Source of the DNA: Rhizodiscina lignyota
Lineage: Eukaryota > Ascomycota > Dothideomycetes > Aulographales > Rhizodiscinaceae
Direction: 5' to 3'
Assembly (NCBI GenBank): GCA_010015805.1
Contig: ML978129.1
Location: 248,001-312,000, forward strand
Length of the DNA: 64,000 nt
The notes beneath the pieces are model-generated. The model did not search any database and was not told the origin of the DNA. It saw only the letters and a list, made by a program, of their open reading frames with translations. Position 1 is the stretch's first letter. The number at the start of each line of letters is the position of its first letter. This document shows positions 54,711 to 64,000 of the stretch, piece after piece. A program made the position numbers and the translations under genes.

Positions 54711-57709
54711 ATGAAGAATTTCATAGCACCCGTATTTGTAGCTCTTTCTTTGCTCCAGCCAATCTCATCATACAGTGTTTATGATTTGAGCAATGTACAA
54801 TGGACTTTGAGTGACCCTGGAAACAATGTTTCCGTTCCCGGCTCGCTACCATCTCAGGTAACTACTTGACTCCATTATCTCGAATCTCCTTTAAGACATA
54901 ACTAATACATGGTTCAGGCACATCTCGATCTCTTCAAGGCTGGTGTGATTCCTGATCCGTATCTTGGTCTTGGTGATTTCACTTTGCGTTGGGTCCTTTA
55001 TTCAAACTGGACATGGTCGGGGAAGCTACCGTCAAGGTACGACGCTAAACGTCAAATGAGAATCGTGTGTTGATATTGTTTCTTACAGCTGCTACAGCGA
55101 CGGCGGTCAGAATTGGCTAGTCTTCAATGGTTTGGATACCTTCTCGAGCATCTCATTATGCGGAAAGCACGTAGCTGCAACGAACAACCAATTCCGGCAA
55201 TACTACTTTGACGTCTCGGATATCCTTTCATCATGCAACAGCAGCAGCCCAGAACTCAAGATCAACTTTGGCAGTGCCGTCAAAATTGCGAACGAAATTG
55301 CAGCACAGCCGGGACAAGAGACCTGGCCGTATCCTGTCGAGCAAGTATTCGAGTTTCCGAATCGCTGGTTTGTCCGCAAGGAGCAGAGTGATTTCGGTTG
55401 GGACTGGGGTCCAGCATTCGTCCCTGCAGGTCCGTGGCAACCCGCATACGTCGCCAGTCTGAAGTCGAACGATGTATATGTCAGGAACACTCTCGTCGAC
55501 ATTTATCGCAAGGGCCAATTGCCTTTAGTCCCTCCAGACCAGTCTCAGCCATGGGTTGTTAATGTCAGCTTGGACTACTTGGGGGATTTGCCAAACGGTA
55601 CCAAGTTGAAGTATAAACTTACGGATTTGAGCAATAAGACCATCGCGAGTGGCTCGCTTTCAAACGTAACAAGCTCCAAGGGTGTCATTGGTGGCACTAC
55701 CATAGTTGAAGATGGAGCTGTGGATCTTTGGTGGCCTGTTGGAATGGGTGATCAGACTCTATACTACCTGCAAGTCGACATTGTTGGCACGAGCAATTCT
55801 GCATCAGTCACTAAACGTGTCGGCTTCCGTACTATTGTCAGCAATCAGTTCCCAATTACCGACGAACAACTCGCGGAAGGCATTGCACCAGGAGCTAATT
55901 GGCATTTCGAAATCAACGGAATGACGTTCTATGCGAAAGGCTCGAATTGGATTCCTCCAGATGCATTCTGGCCAAGAGTTACGCCTGCAAGAATCCAGCA
56001 ACTGTTCGACTCGGTCGTTCTTGGTAACCAAAATATGCTCCGTGTCTGGGCGTCGGGTGCTTACTCGCCGGATTTCATGTACGACCTCGCCGATGGTATG
56101 TCTTCGTTTCATCTGATATAAATTTTGCCTCTAACAATCTGCAGAGTACGGAATTCTGCTCTGGTCAGAGTTCGAATTCGGTGATGCGCTGTACCCGGTG
56201 GACGAAGCATTCTTGGCGAATGTCGCAGACGAGGTGTACTATCAAGTTCGGAGGATCAATCATCATCGTACGCTGCACATCACTCACGCCCTAATTTATT
56301 CAACTCGCTAATTACATCCAGCATCTCTCTGCTACTGGGCTGGTGGTAACGAGCTGGAGAACTTGGAGCTGTCAGAGATTGCGCAATACGCTCCCGACCA
56401 ATTAGCCAGATACCAAGGCGAATATGAGAAGCTCTTCCTCGACACTATCGTGCCCATACTCTTTGGCAACTCTCATAGCATCTCATACTCACCAAGCAGC
56501 ACGAGCAATGGTTGGCTCAGCCTCGACTTCAACAAGTCCCAGCCCATCACTGAACGATACAACAACAAGACCAATGGATCAATCTATGGCGAGACGGACT
56601 TTTACAACTACGACTCCTCCCAATCGTTCAATCTTTCGGCATACCCCGTTGGCCGCTTTTCCAACGAATTCGGGTTTCACTCTATGCCATCTTTGCAGAG
56701 CTGGCAGGATGTATTAGAACCAAGTGACTGGCACTTCAACTCCTCAACAGTTGTGCTTCGCAACCACCACTACCCGCCTGGTGGGCCGTTCACAGACAAC
56801 TTCGCCAATGCTTCGAAGGGTATGGGTGAGATGACGATTGCAGTCGAACGGTGGTACCCTGCGCCTGACAAGACTGACTCTGTTGCGAACTTCAGCGCCT
56901 GGTGTCATGCTACGCAAATATTCCAGGCGGACCTCTACAAGAGTGAGATACAGTTTTACCGCCGTGGTTCCGGCTTGCCAGAGCGCCAACTCGGAAGCCT
57001 GTGGTGGCAGCTGGAGGATATTTGGCAGGCACCGACCTGGGCGGCTGTCGAGTACTCAGGTCGATGGAAGGTGCTGCAGTACATCGGCAAGGATATTTAC
57101 CAACATGTGATTATTGCGCCGTATTACAACGTCACCACCGGCGATTTGGAAGTCTATGTGACGTCCGATCTCTGGACGCCCGCGAAGGGCTCTGCCACGT
57201 TCACTTGGTACGACTGGTCGGGCAAGAAGTTGAACGTCAGTACCGCAAGCTCTGTAGACTTCACAGTCGGCGCAATCAACACCACGCGCGTACTCCACAC
57301 GAACGTCAACGAGTCGCTGGCGAACTTCGACATGGCTAATGCGGTGTTGAAGATGTCCGTTTCCGCAACGGGCTCGCCACCAAACTCGAATGCCTCGCAG
57401 ACATTCACGCATGAGAACTGGTTCCACGCGTCACCTCTGTCGTCTGCGAAGCTCGTGGACCCTGGGTTGAAGTACAGCTGGGACAGTAACGGCTCCTCAC
57501 TCACGGTGGAGGCGACCAAGGGAGTCGCAGCGTGGACGTGGATCGATTATCCACACGGTGCAATCCTCGCGTTTGACCAGAACGGATTCTGGTTGGGGAA
57601 GGGAGAGAAGAAGACGGTGAATGTGATGAAGCTATGGAGTGATACTACGAGCGGTGCTTGGACGAAGAATGTGACCGTGGAGAGCCTGTGGGATCAGACG
57701 CAGTCATGA
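54711..57709 (+). CDS. mndA: Secreted GH2 beta-mannosidase
   Basis: The exons are 54711-54857, 54918-55036, 55089-56095, 56145-56267 and 56322-57709, giving 927 residues, close to Aspergillus MndA. The introns are 49-60 nt. The start is set by the signal peptide [22 protein letters not shown]; earlier in-frame ATGs fall at or beside the TATA box. The enzyme removes terminal beta-1,4-mannose from manno-oligosaccharides and works outside the cell in mannan breakdown. The N-terminal sugar-binding domain has FGWDWGPAF, and [16 protein letters not shown] marks the middle immunoglobulin-like domain. The catalytic acid/base is E476 in GGNELEN and the nucleophile is E581 in [10 protein letters not shown]. 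Many NxS/T sequons are present. For exon 3 an alternative acceptor 9 nt downstream is also in frame. Family and role are firm. Confidence 0.95.
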
Positions 57710-59319
57710 GAGCCATTGAAGGTAATAATATCTAATGGGTTACAAACCATCTGCGTTTAATTAGGTGGAAGAATAGTAACAATCGGACTTCATATGTTCA
57801 TGTCGCAGACCAGAGCCTGTTCGCTCACTAACCATGCTGTCAAATTGCTGAAGGTGACTTCTGCACTCTCCAAACGTGTGGATGGAAGAGAGTTCGAGCA
57901 TCAGAGAAGACTGCTCGACTTTGGCGAGATTGTGAAGGGGAGGTCGTTGTCAGCCACACAAGAAACCCCACGTCTGGAGTGCGAGATCTCGATGAACCTT
58001 GGTCGTGATATCGATTTTTCTTTACTGGTTCCATGATTTTCATTGGTGTCGTACGAAGAGTCACCAAAACGTACTTGAGAGATCAAGAAGAGGCAACAGA
58101 ACCTTGTTTCTCGCTCTTTTACGCTTTTTGATGGAGACAAAGTCACTAAACAGAACATGTTTCCAGAACACGAGGACGCACGGAGGACAGCCCGTCGACA
58201 ACGCCGACATGTCTCGGCGTAGCCGCGTAGCTGGAAGCATTCAGCCTCGAAGCCATCCGATTTGAAGGAGCGGAGGAACGTGGCAGACCCACCCGTCGCG
58301 CGAGAACACGAGTTGAGCGCGCAATAAAATTTCCTATCCTCTCAACGGCTAAGCGTTTCGCTATATAGCAATCTGTCATCAGTTCTTCTCGCATTTGTTC
58401 GATCTGCTGCAAGCAGCGTTGGCGTGTGCTATTTCTGGGCCGCTCTAGCGTTGCCTCCGTCCAAATTCGTTCCCCTTGTCCATTCGCATTGGGTCGTATC
58501 CCGTTCCTTTTGGAAGTTTTTGACAGCGGCAATCTGGGGAAATTGCCGACGAATCCCTGGGCTGGAGTGCCAAGCTGCAGGGAACATTGGCTAGGAAGAC
58601 TTTGCTGCAAGGTCTAAGGGTCGAAATTCAATGCCAATTGGAAGCTTGGAAGCTGCACGACAAACCTGCAGGTTGCCGAACGAGGGACGACATCTCGTGT
58701 TCAATTCAACTTCCCGCAGCGCCATGAAGAATTACAGAGACGTCTGGCTTTGAAGCTCTATGTGGAGAGACCGTTGATAGCCCCCAGCTGCCTGTCTCTC
58801 CTTTTCCCTTCTCGAGTCTTCAGCCCGTTGATCTGGCCGAGGCGAACGGCATGCCTTGTCCAGGAGAGGTTCTGTGCACGCCCGCCGAGCGCCACAGCAC
58901 CCCCTCTGCGTATCACGACTCGCGCCTCCTTCAGAGGCCAGCCCGAATCTGTCTCTTGACGGCTTAGCCTCGTGGCAGAAAGATGGTGACTTTCGAGGCG
59001 CCGGCGCGGGCGCCCGCACGATCTCGCTGCCCGGTCCAAAAGAACACAGATGCAAGTGGTCATAAGCATCCTTCTGTGTGTGTGCGGCGTCGGAGTGTCA
59101 AAGGGGGTGCCGTCGCAGCACAATGCCCAGCCTTACTTACGATGCTCCCTCCGTCCCTGTAGTGCCGGCGCGTTTTTGATCCTCTGGATCTTTGCCTTTG
59201 TATATTTGCTCCTCTGGCCTCTTTTCAAAACGCGTCCTTTCTGGCGTGAGGAGCCCCAATTGAGCGACTTCCGTTTGCGTGTCGGGTGTCCCGACCGACC
59301 TTCCACTTTCACATAGAGC
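57710..59319. other. Intergenic, 1.6 kb
   Basis: 3' flank of mndA and promoter of the next gene. A 154-codon minus frame (58146-58610) has no recognisable features. The 58750-59050 part is GC-rich with several overlapping frames, none convincing. Confidence 0.4.
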
Positions 59320-62289
59320 ATGGCGGACATCGGAGCTGCGGCTCTCCGGGTAAGACAATCATAATCTTGCTTGCTCCACACAGATTGCTTTCCTTAGAGT
59401 CGCGTTGCACCACTCGTCATTGTTGCACTGTTACGCCTTCAGCCCTTTCCCGCTCTCATACTCATCGGAAACGCTCAATTGCTGATCAAATGCGATTTAT
59501 CAATACAGCCAGGGCACCGACCGCAGTCGTCCAGATCAGATAGGAGGAATGTACCCAACCAAGATGCTGCTTCTCGGGCTTTTAAACCGGCGCCACAACA
59601 GCAGCTTCCTCAGTCCGATCCAGTAGATGCGCGAGATCTTGCCCGACGGCTTGAGATATATGCTATCGAGCTTCAACTCAGAGCACAGAGCCGACCAGGG
59701 CGGAGTCCGAGCCCACCTCCTCGAAAGCGACCTCCTCCAGATACACCTAGCGCATCTTCGTCTAAAGCTGAATCGCCTTACCGCAGTCTGGATGAGAATC
59801 ACAGCCACCACTTCTCCAGGCCTAATTCTATGATCCCTGAAGCTCTGGCCCGCAGCGTAGAAGTACACAGGATAGAATCGAAGCGAGCATCAGCAATACA
59901 AGTTGCTCGATCGAAAGCACAAGCGCGGCCGAACTCTATAAATCCCAGTTTTGCACTCGCAAATGCTCAGCAGGTGAACGGACTAGCCTCGAGGAGAGTA
60001 AGCCGGACCATGACAGTGTTAAACGCGCAACTTCTCCCGCAAGTACCGGACGACGTGCCTGCCCTGCCTGAGCCGAAAGTGAGGATGGATTTCGATACGT
60101 GGCAAGCGCCCAAAACAACGGAAGAAGCAGTTGGGGCACTGGCGGCTTTGGCAGAAAGAGAATCGATGTTGACGGAACGGCAGGAGCGCGAGCAGGAGCG
60201 CGAGCAGGAGCGAGAGTTGGAGAAAGACCCAAGGATAGAGCAGGGGCAACACTTGACTGTAGACGAGGACGAGCGGCCGTTAACCGCAGTGACCGCAACC
60301 ACCGATGGCCCGACGACTACACACTCACCAGAGCAGGCAGCGATTGATCTAGTGCAAACAGCGGCTCCTGGGACGGTCAAATCAGTGCTGGTACACAAGC
60401 CCACATTGAGTGCAGAGAGTGCTGCGCAGGCGAATGCTTTTACAAGGGAAGGGAGTCTGCACTCGAACAAGAGCAAAGAACAAAGGCCTATTTCTATTGA
60501 GACGGGACCACCACTGCCTGAACCGTCACCATCACTTTCTGGTTTATCACCGTCGCTGCCTGATCCACCACCACCAACCCTTGATCCGTCTCCATTACTG
60601 TCTGAGCTATCCCCATCCTTTCCTGATTCGTCACCATCTCCGAATAATCCGAACAAGAAGCCAGATTGGATGGACTTCCCTCCACGGACTTCATCTCGGC
60701 CGGATAGCATACAAACCAATAAGCGAAAATCTGCAGCGTCCGATAAACGGAAGAGCACGGTGTCTGCACTCAACATCAGCACCATCGATATTCGTAACTC
60801 TCAACATGGTCCTTCACAAACCAATTCCGCCGCACTTCGCTCTCCAGAATTGGTCTCACCTCTCCCATCACCTGGCCTCAGAACTCAACGCAAGTCCCAA
60901 CGCTTTAACGAGCGTGCATTCATTGAAGCTGCCCGTAAACCAGCAAACGATGCTGCAGCCACTGAGGCTGACCGTCGTAGTCGTCACGTCTCAACGAGTA
61001 TGTCGACGATCGACCACAGGCAGAGCATGCGTAGCTTGAGGGCGGCGGCAGAGGCTGGGCGAGTTACGCCTTCATCGCAGAGCCGCCCTACATCTGCTCA
61101 TGGCTCTGACAGATACGGAACTCCAGAGCCGGGAATTCTACCGAAAAAGCAAGAATCAAAACGCTCAAAGGAACGCGCCATGAGAGATAAGGCGGTTAAG
61201 ACCGCTGGTGCTGCCAGTATCGCACCAGTTGCGAAGCCATTAGCAGGAGAAGGCAAAAAGAAGAAAGGGAATGCGCCATCTGCGGCAACAAACGCACCGG
61301 AAACAGGTAGCCTTGCCAGCGGACGCAAGACGCCGACCTCAACAACCACCACTCCAGCCATCCTCAAAAAGTCGACAAAGTCTCCCTCATCCTCACGTCC
61401 ACCATCACGTGGTACTCTTGCAAGCACGAATCGCTCCCGGGCTAACAGCCAAGTCACCGTCTCCTCCCCGCTCGCATCTAATGTTGAATCCGAGCCCCTA
61501 CCCCAAACAACATTCCCAATACAGCAGCCAACCGCACCGAAAAAGCAAAAGTCCCTCCCGATGCTCCCCAAAGAAGATGTACCTAATCCGCCAACACTAC
61601 ACACGAACCACCAACCGTCCATTGATGCTGGCCCATTCCGCTTCCCCGAACTCGCCGCCGAGCAGCGCGCTGCTTCGCCTGCCTTCGTTGGACCACCACC
61701 TGGAATCAATCACTCAAAGAGCCTGTCCAATTTCTCGCGGCCGAGCAGTAGTAGAGGTCTCTACGTTAACGGCAATGCCCCATTTACTATGCCCCCGCCT
61801 CCGGATCCCGTATACAGGAAAAAAACTGGCGAGAGGCGGACGACGAGTACGGCTTCGATTGGCGTGCGAAGTTTCAAATCATTGAGTCGGAAGGCCGGTG
61901 AAGTTGGACGCGCTCATAATCATGCAAGAGACAAGGAGATGGAGATTGAGATTGATCAAACAGGCGGGATGACAGATGCAAGTCTGGCACTCTTGAAGCG
62001 AATGGAAGATGAGTTGAAGACGAGACAATCGAGGCGTGGCTCGGCGAACCTAGACAGCTATGACACCTCTGGTGAGGTGACTAGGGCTACGAGTAGGGTG
62101 TCAAGGTATGTGGCATTAGATGGAAGGACGAGCGTCATGAGTATGCATCAACACTTCCAAGACCATGGCGAGAAGGTTTATGAGGAGAAGGCGCCGATGG
62201 TTAGTGGGCAGGAAAGCTTTGAAAAGGATAGGTCGAGCGGTGCTGGGAAGAAGAAAGGGAGAGGTTGTTTTGGTTGTTTAGGGCGGTGA
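59320..62289 (+). CDS. Large Ser/Pro/Arg-rich protein with a ten-codon first exon
   Basis: Two exons, 59320-59349 and 59509-62289, give 936 residues. The first exon encodes only MADIGAAALR; the 159-nt intron has donor GTAAGA and acceptor ATACAG, and joins in phase 0 to PGHRPQSSRSDRR. Without this exon the frame would have to start inside the intron. The protein is disordered and rich in Ser, Pro, Arg and Lys. A helical Glu/Arg stretch with EREQEREQERELE repeats lies near 250, and PSPSLSGLSPSLPDP-like repeats near 345-385. The only conserved-looking parts are an early helix (DLARRLEIYAIELQLRAQS), the SLALLKRMEDEL segment near 840, and the C-terminus KKGRGCFGCLGR, whose paired Cys could be lipid-modified. 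I recognise no family and assign no function. Confidence 0.75.
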
Positions 62290-62806
62290 CTCTTGGATAG
62301 GGCTGGCATGTATTATAGGTCGGGCGGATGTAGTAGAGTAATGTGTATATATATTGTTCGTGGAATGCTGAAAATACTTTCCCATGCACTTGAATGGTCA
62401 TTTATGATGCTTAACTGTGTAATGGACTGGCTTTCGGCGTCTTTGTGAGATCAGTTGGAGATTGGCAGTTTGAGATATAAATTTTGCGAACTTCAGAATT
62501 AAAATAAGACGTACGATCTACTACATACTAACTAGTAGGTGGTAACTTAGCACAGGCAAGCAGCCCACCGTCGCTTCATAAGGGAATAAGGAGATACGCG
62601 CATGTGGGGTTGAGCAGGTCTAGGGTTAGGGTTACACCAATGTTGGCTAAAACAACGCGTTGCTCAAGTTGATAAGTCGTGTCCACTCTTTCTCCACCAT
62701 CACAGTCTAACAGAGCAGAACAGATCCTGATTCTTCAGGGGACTCCGAAAAAAGTTTGATTCTATACTGCCCTTTGTAATCATATCCGCGTGGCGCATAA
62801 CGTACA
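62290..62806. other. Intergenic, 0.5 kb
   Basis: Spacer between two genes of the same strand. It holds a short telomere-like motif (listed separately) and the promoter of the CENP-Q gene. Nothing else is seen. Confidence 0.45.
62621..62634 (+). repeat. Telomere-like motif, 2.3 TTAGGG units
   Basis: TAGGGTTAGGGTTA lies about 175 bp upstream of the CENP-Q start. In yeasts such motifs in promoters can bind Tbf1/Rap1-type factors; whether that holds here is unknown. Confidence 0.45.
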
Positions 62807-63770
62807 ATGGCTCCATCAACTTCAGCAAGACGACGCGTCCCAGACACAAACTCAGAAGCTCAACCAACATCGCGAAAGCGCAAATCAGATGGAGCTCCCA
62901 ACGAAGCGTCCTCGCGCCCGCACAAGCGCTTCCAATATCTGAAACCCCGTACGCGACGTATATCCCAGAACCTCATCACCTCGAAATGGACGCCGCTTCC
63001 TGCCCCCGCGCAACAGCAAGTCCGCGAGCTGTTCAAAGCAGCCAAACGACCAGTTATACTCGCGCGGCATGATGAGCGCCGCAAGCGCGAGGCGGAGGTT
63101 GTACTGGATCATATGGTGACGAGGCTGGAGAAACAGTTACCAAGGATGCCATTTCCACCAAAGAGCAAGGAGGGTGACTTTGATTTGGATGGATTGGTGG
63201 AGAAGAATGTGTGTTGTTTGTTGGGCTGCATTTGTGGAAGACACTGCTGACATAGTGGTGCAGCGAATGTTGGAAAATCTGGTTACCCCGGCGATACATT
63301 CTATCGAGCTTCTAAAGGCAGAAATTGAGAAGGAGGAGGCGGCTCTCCAAAGGGATAGGGAGACGCTGAGGAGGCTAGAGCGAGATTCCCAGGCCGAGCA
63401 GAGGGCTGCAGAGAGCAGCGTCACCACGGTGAGGACTATCAAAGCTTGACAGTGGTAATACACTAACGTAGCTCTCCAGATCCATCCACTATTGGAGTCT
63501 GGACTTGATTCCGAAACTATTGCGAATGATGCAGAAAGCATCAATATGCAAAAGGCAGATGAAGCGAGCTCAATACCTCTGGAGGATATGGATCACGAGC
63601 TCTTACCATTGATTGCCCAGTTTAGGAGTCACCTGGAGAGCATGCAGGCCAATGCCATGCAAGTCGACGGTTTGAGCGAAGCAATATCAAGAACATCAGC
63701 TGCCCTAAACAGTGCGTTCTACCAGAGGTCTGGAGGCCGTCAATACGAGGCCATATTCGACGTGAGCTGA
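62807..63770 (+). CDS. fta7: Inner kinetochore subunit CENP-Q (Fta7/Okp1)
   Basis: The exons are 62807-63208, 63264-63428 and 63480-63770, giving 285 residues; introns are 55 and 51 nt with a clear CTGAC and CTAAC branch respectively. The N-terminus is basic and disordered (SRKRKS, RPHKRF). The segment KWTPLPAPAQQQVRELFKAAKRPVI and RLEKQLPRMPFPPK (quoted in parts: KWTPLPAPAQQQVRELF; LEKQLPRMPFPP) is the fungal CENP-Q signature. A coiled coil (about 135-190) follows, starting ENLVTPAIHSIELLKAEIEKEE in the part SIELLKAEIEKEE. The end (ALNSAFYQRSGGRQYEAIF) fits the usual C-terminus. CENP-Q pairs with CENP-U in the constitutive centromere network at the CENP-A nucleosome. Both junctions are needed for a continuous coiled coil. 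Family assignment is firm. Confidence 0.9.
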
Positions 63771-64000
63771 AGCGGATTGTCGATCCCGTGCGGCTTGGTC
63801 CGGGGGTCCTAACGACTCTGCGCGACGAATTGATGAGCGATGATTCATGTATGCTACTGAAAATCATACCATTGACATAGGATGAAATCCATGAAGCCCA
63901 ATTGTTTAATCTTTATCCCAATTGTCATCGCAGATTCCTAGCCAATGGGGACCGAGGTTTTGAAATGATGTAAGCTCCACCCTCGGCAAAAAGGAACCCG
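63771..64000. other. 3' flank of the CENP-Q gene to window end
   Basis: No supported gene. A +1 frame (RRELKRIVDPVRLGPGV) runs on past the CENP-Q stop for about 40 codons and looks faintly protein-like, but the CENP-Q C-terminus is already complete at 63770. Confidence 0.35.

Noticed and set aside
59967-60785. 272-codon minus-strand frame rich in Ser/Gly
   Set aside because: Shadow of the low-complexity coding region of the 936-residue protein on the plus strand.

Overview
The window looks like chromosomal DNA of a filamentous ascomycete, most likely a Dothideomycete-type mould. The evidence is short spliceosomal introns (mostly 48-60 nt, with GTRAGT-like donors and CTAAC/CTGAC-like branch sites), fungus-specific families (CFEM, Crh-type GH16, Zn(II)2Cys6, fungal CENP-Q) and about 20 genes spaced by 0.5-2.9 kb of non-coding DNA. 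The class is inference; I see no rRNA, CRISPR, intact tRNA or intact mobile element. Splice sites were read by eye, and every spliced model below keeps an open frame across all its junctions.

Layout. 0.1-10 kb: the 3' part of a hexose-type MFS transporter, a secreted PhoD-like phosphatase, a membrane acyltransferase-3 protein and a C2H2 zinc-finger protein. 12-20 kb: a Q-rich protein with a ZZ-like finger and WW-like repeats, then three small surface or secreted products: a CFEM protein, a four-helix membrane protein and a Cys-rich single-pass membrane protein. 21-26 kb: an Arg-rich protein with CxxC knuckles, and a nuclear-type protein with three tandem Zn2Cys6 clusters. 28-33 kb: a nine-exon MFS sugar/polyol transporter with an overlapping uORF, converging on a GPI-anchored Crh-type cell-wall transglycosylase. 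34-39 kb: a divergent pair of DUF6914-like genes (one domain and two domains), a degenerate tRNA-like relic and a DUF924-type protein. 40-46 kb: an alkaline ceramidase whose apparent start is followed by UGA-CUA, a field of degenerate ~55-bp repeats, a Pro/Ala-rich protein and a 2.9 kb gene-poor stretch. 46-64 kb: a DOCK-family GEF (Dck1), a secreted GH2 beta-mannosidase, a large Ser/Pro-rich protein with a ten-codon first exon, and the kinetochore subunit CENP-Q/Fta7.

The genes do not form one obvious metabolic cluster. Several act at the cell surface or in the scavenging of carbon and phosphate (two sugar transporters, PhoD, beta-mannosidase, Crh enzyme, CFEM, membrane proteins); the others are regulators and housekeeping genes. 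The items most worth following are the triple Zn2Cys6 protein, the UGA-CUA ceramidase start, the duplicated DUF6914-like locus, the ZZ/WW scaffold and the 41-42 kb repeat field.
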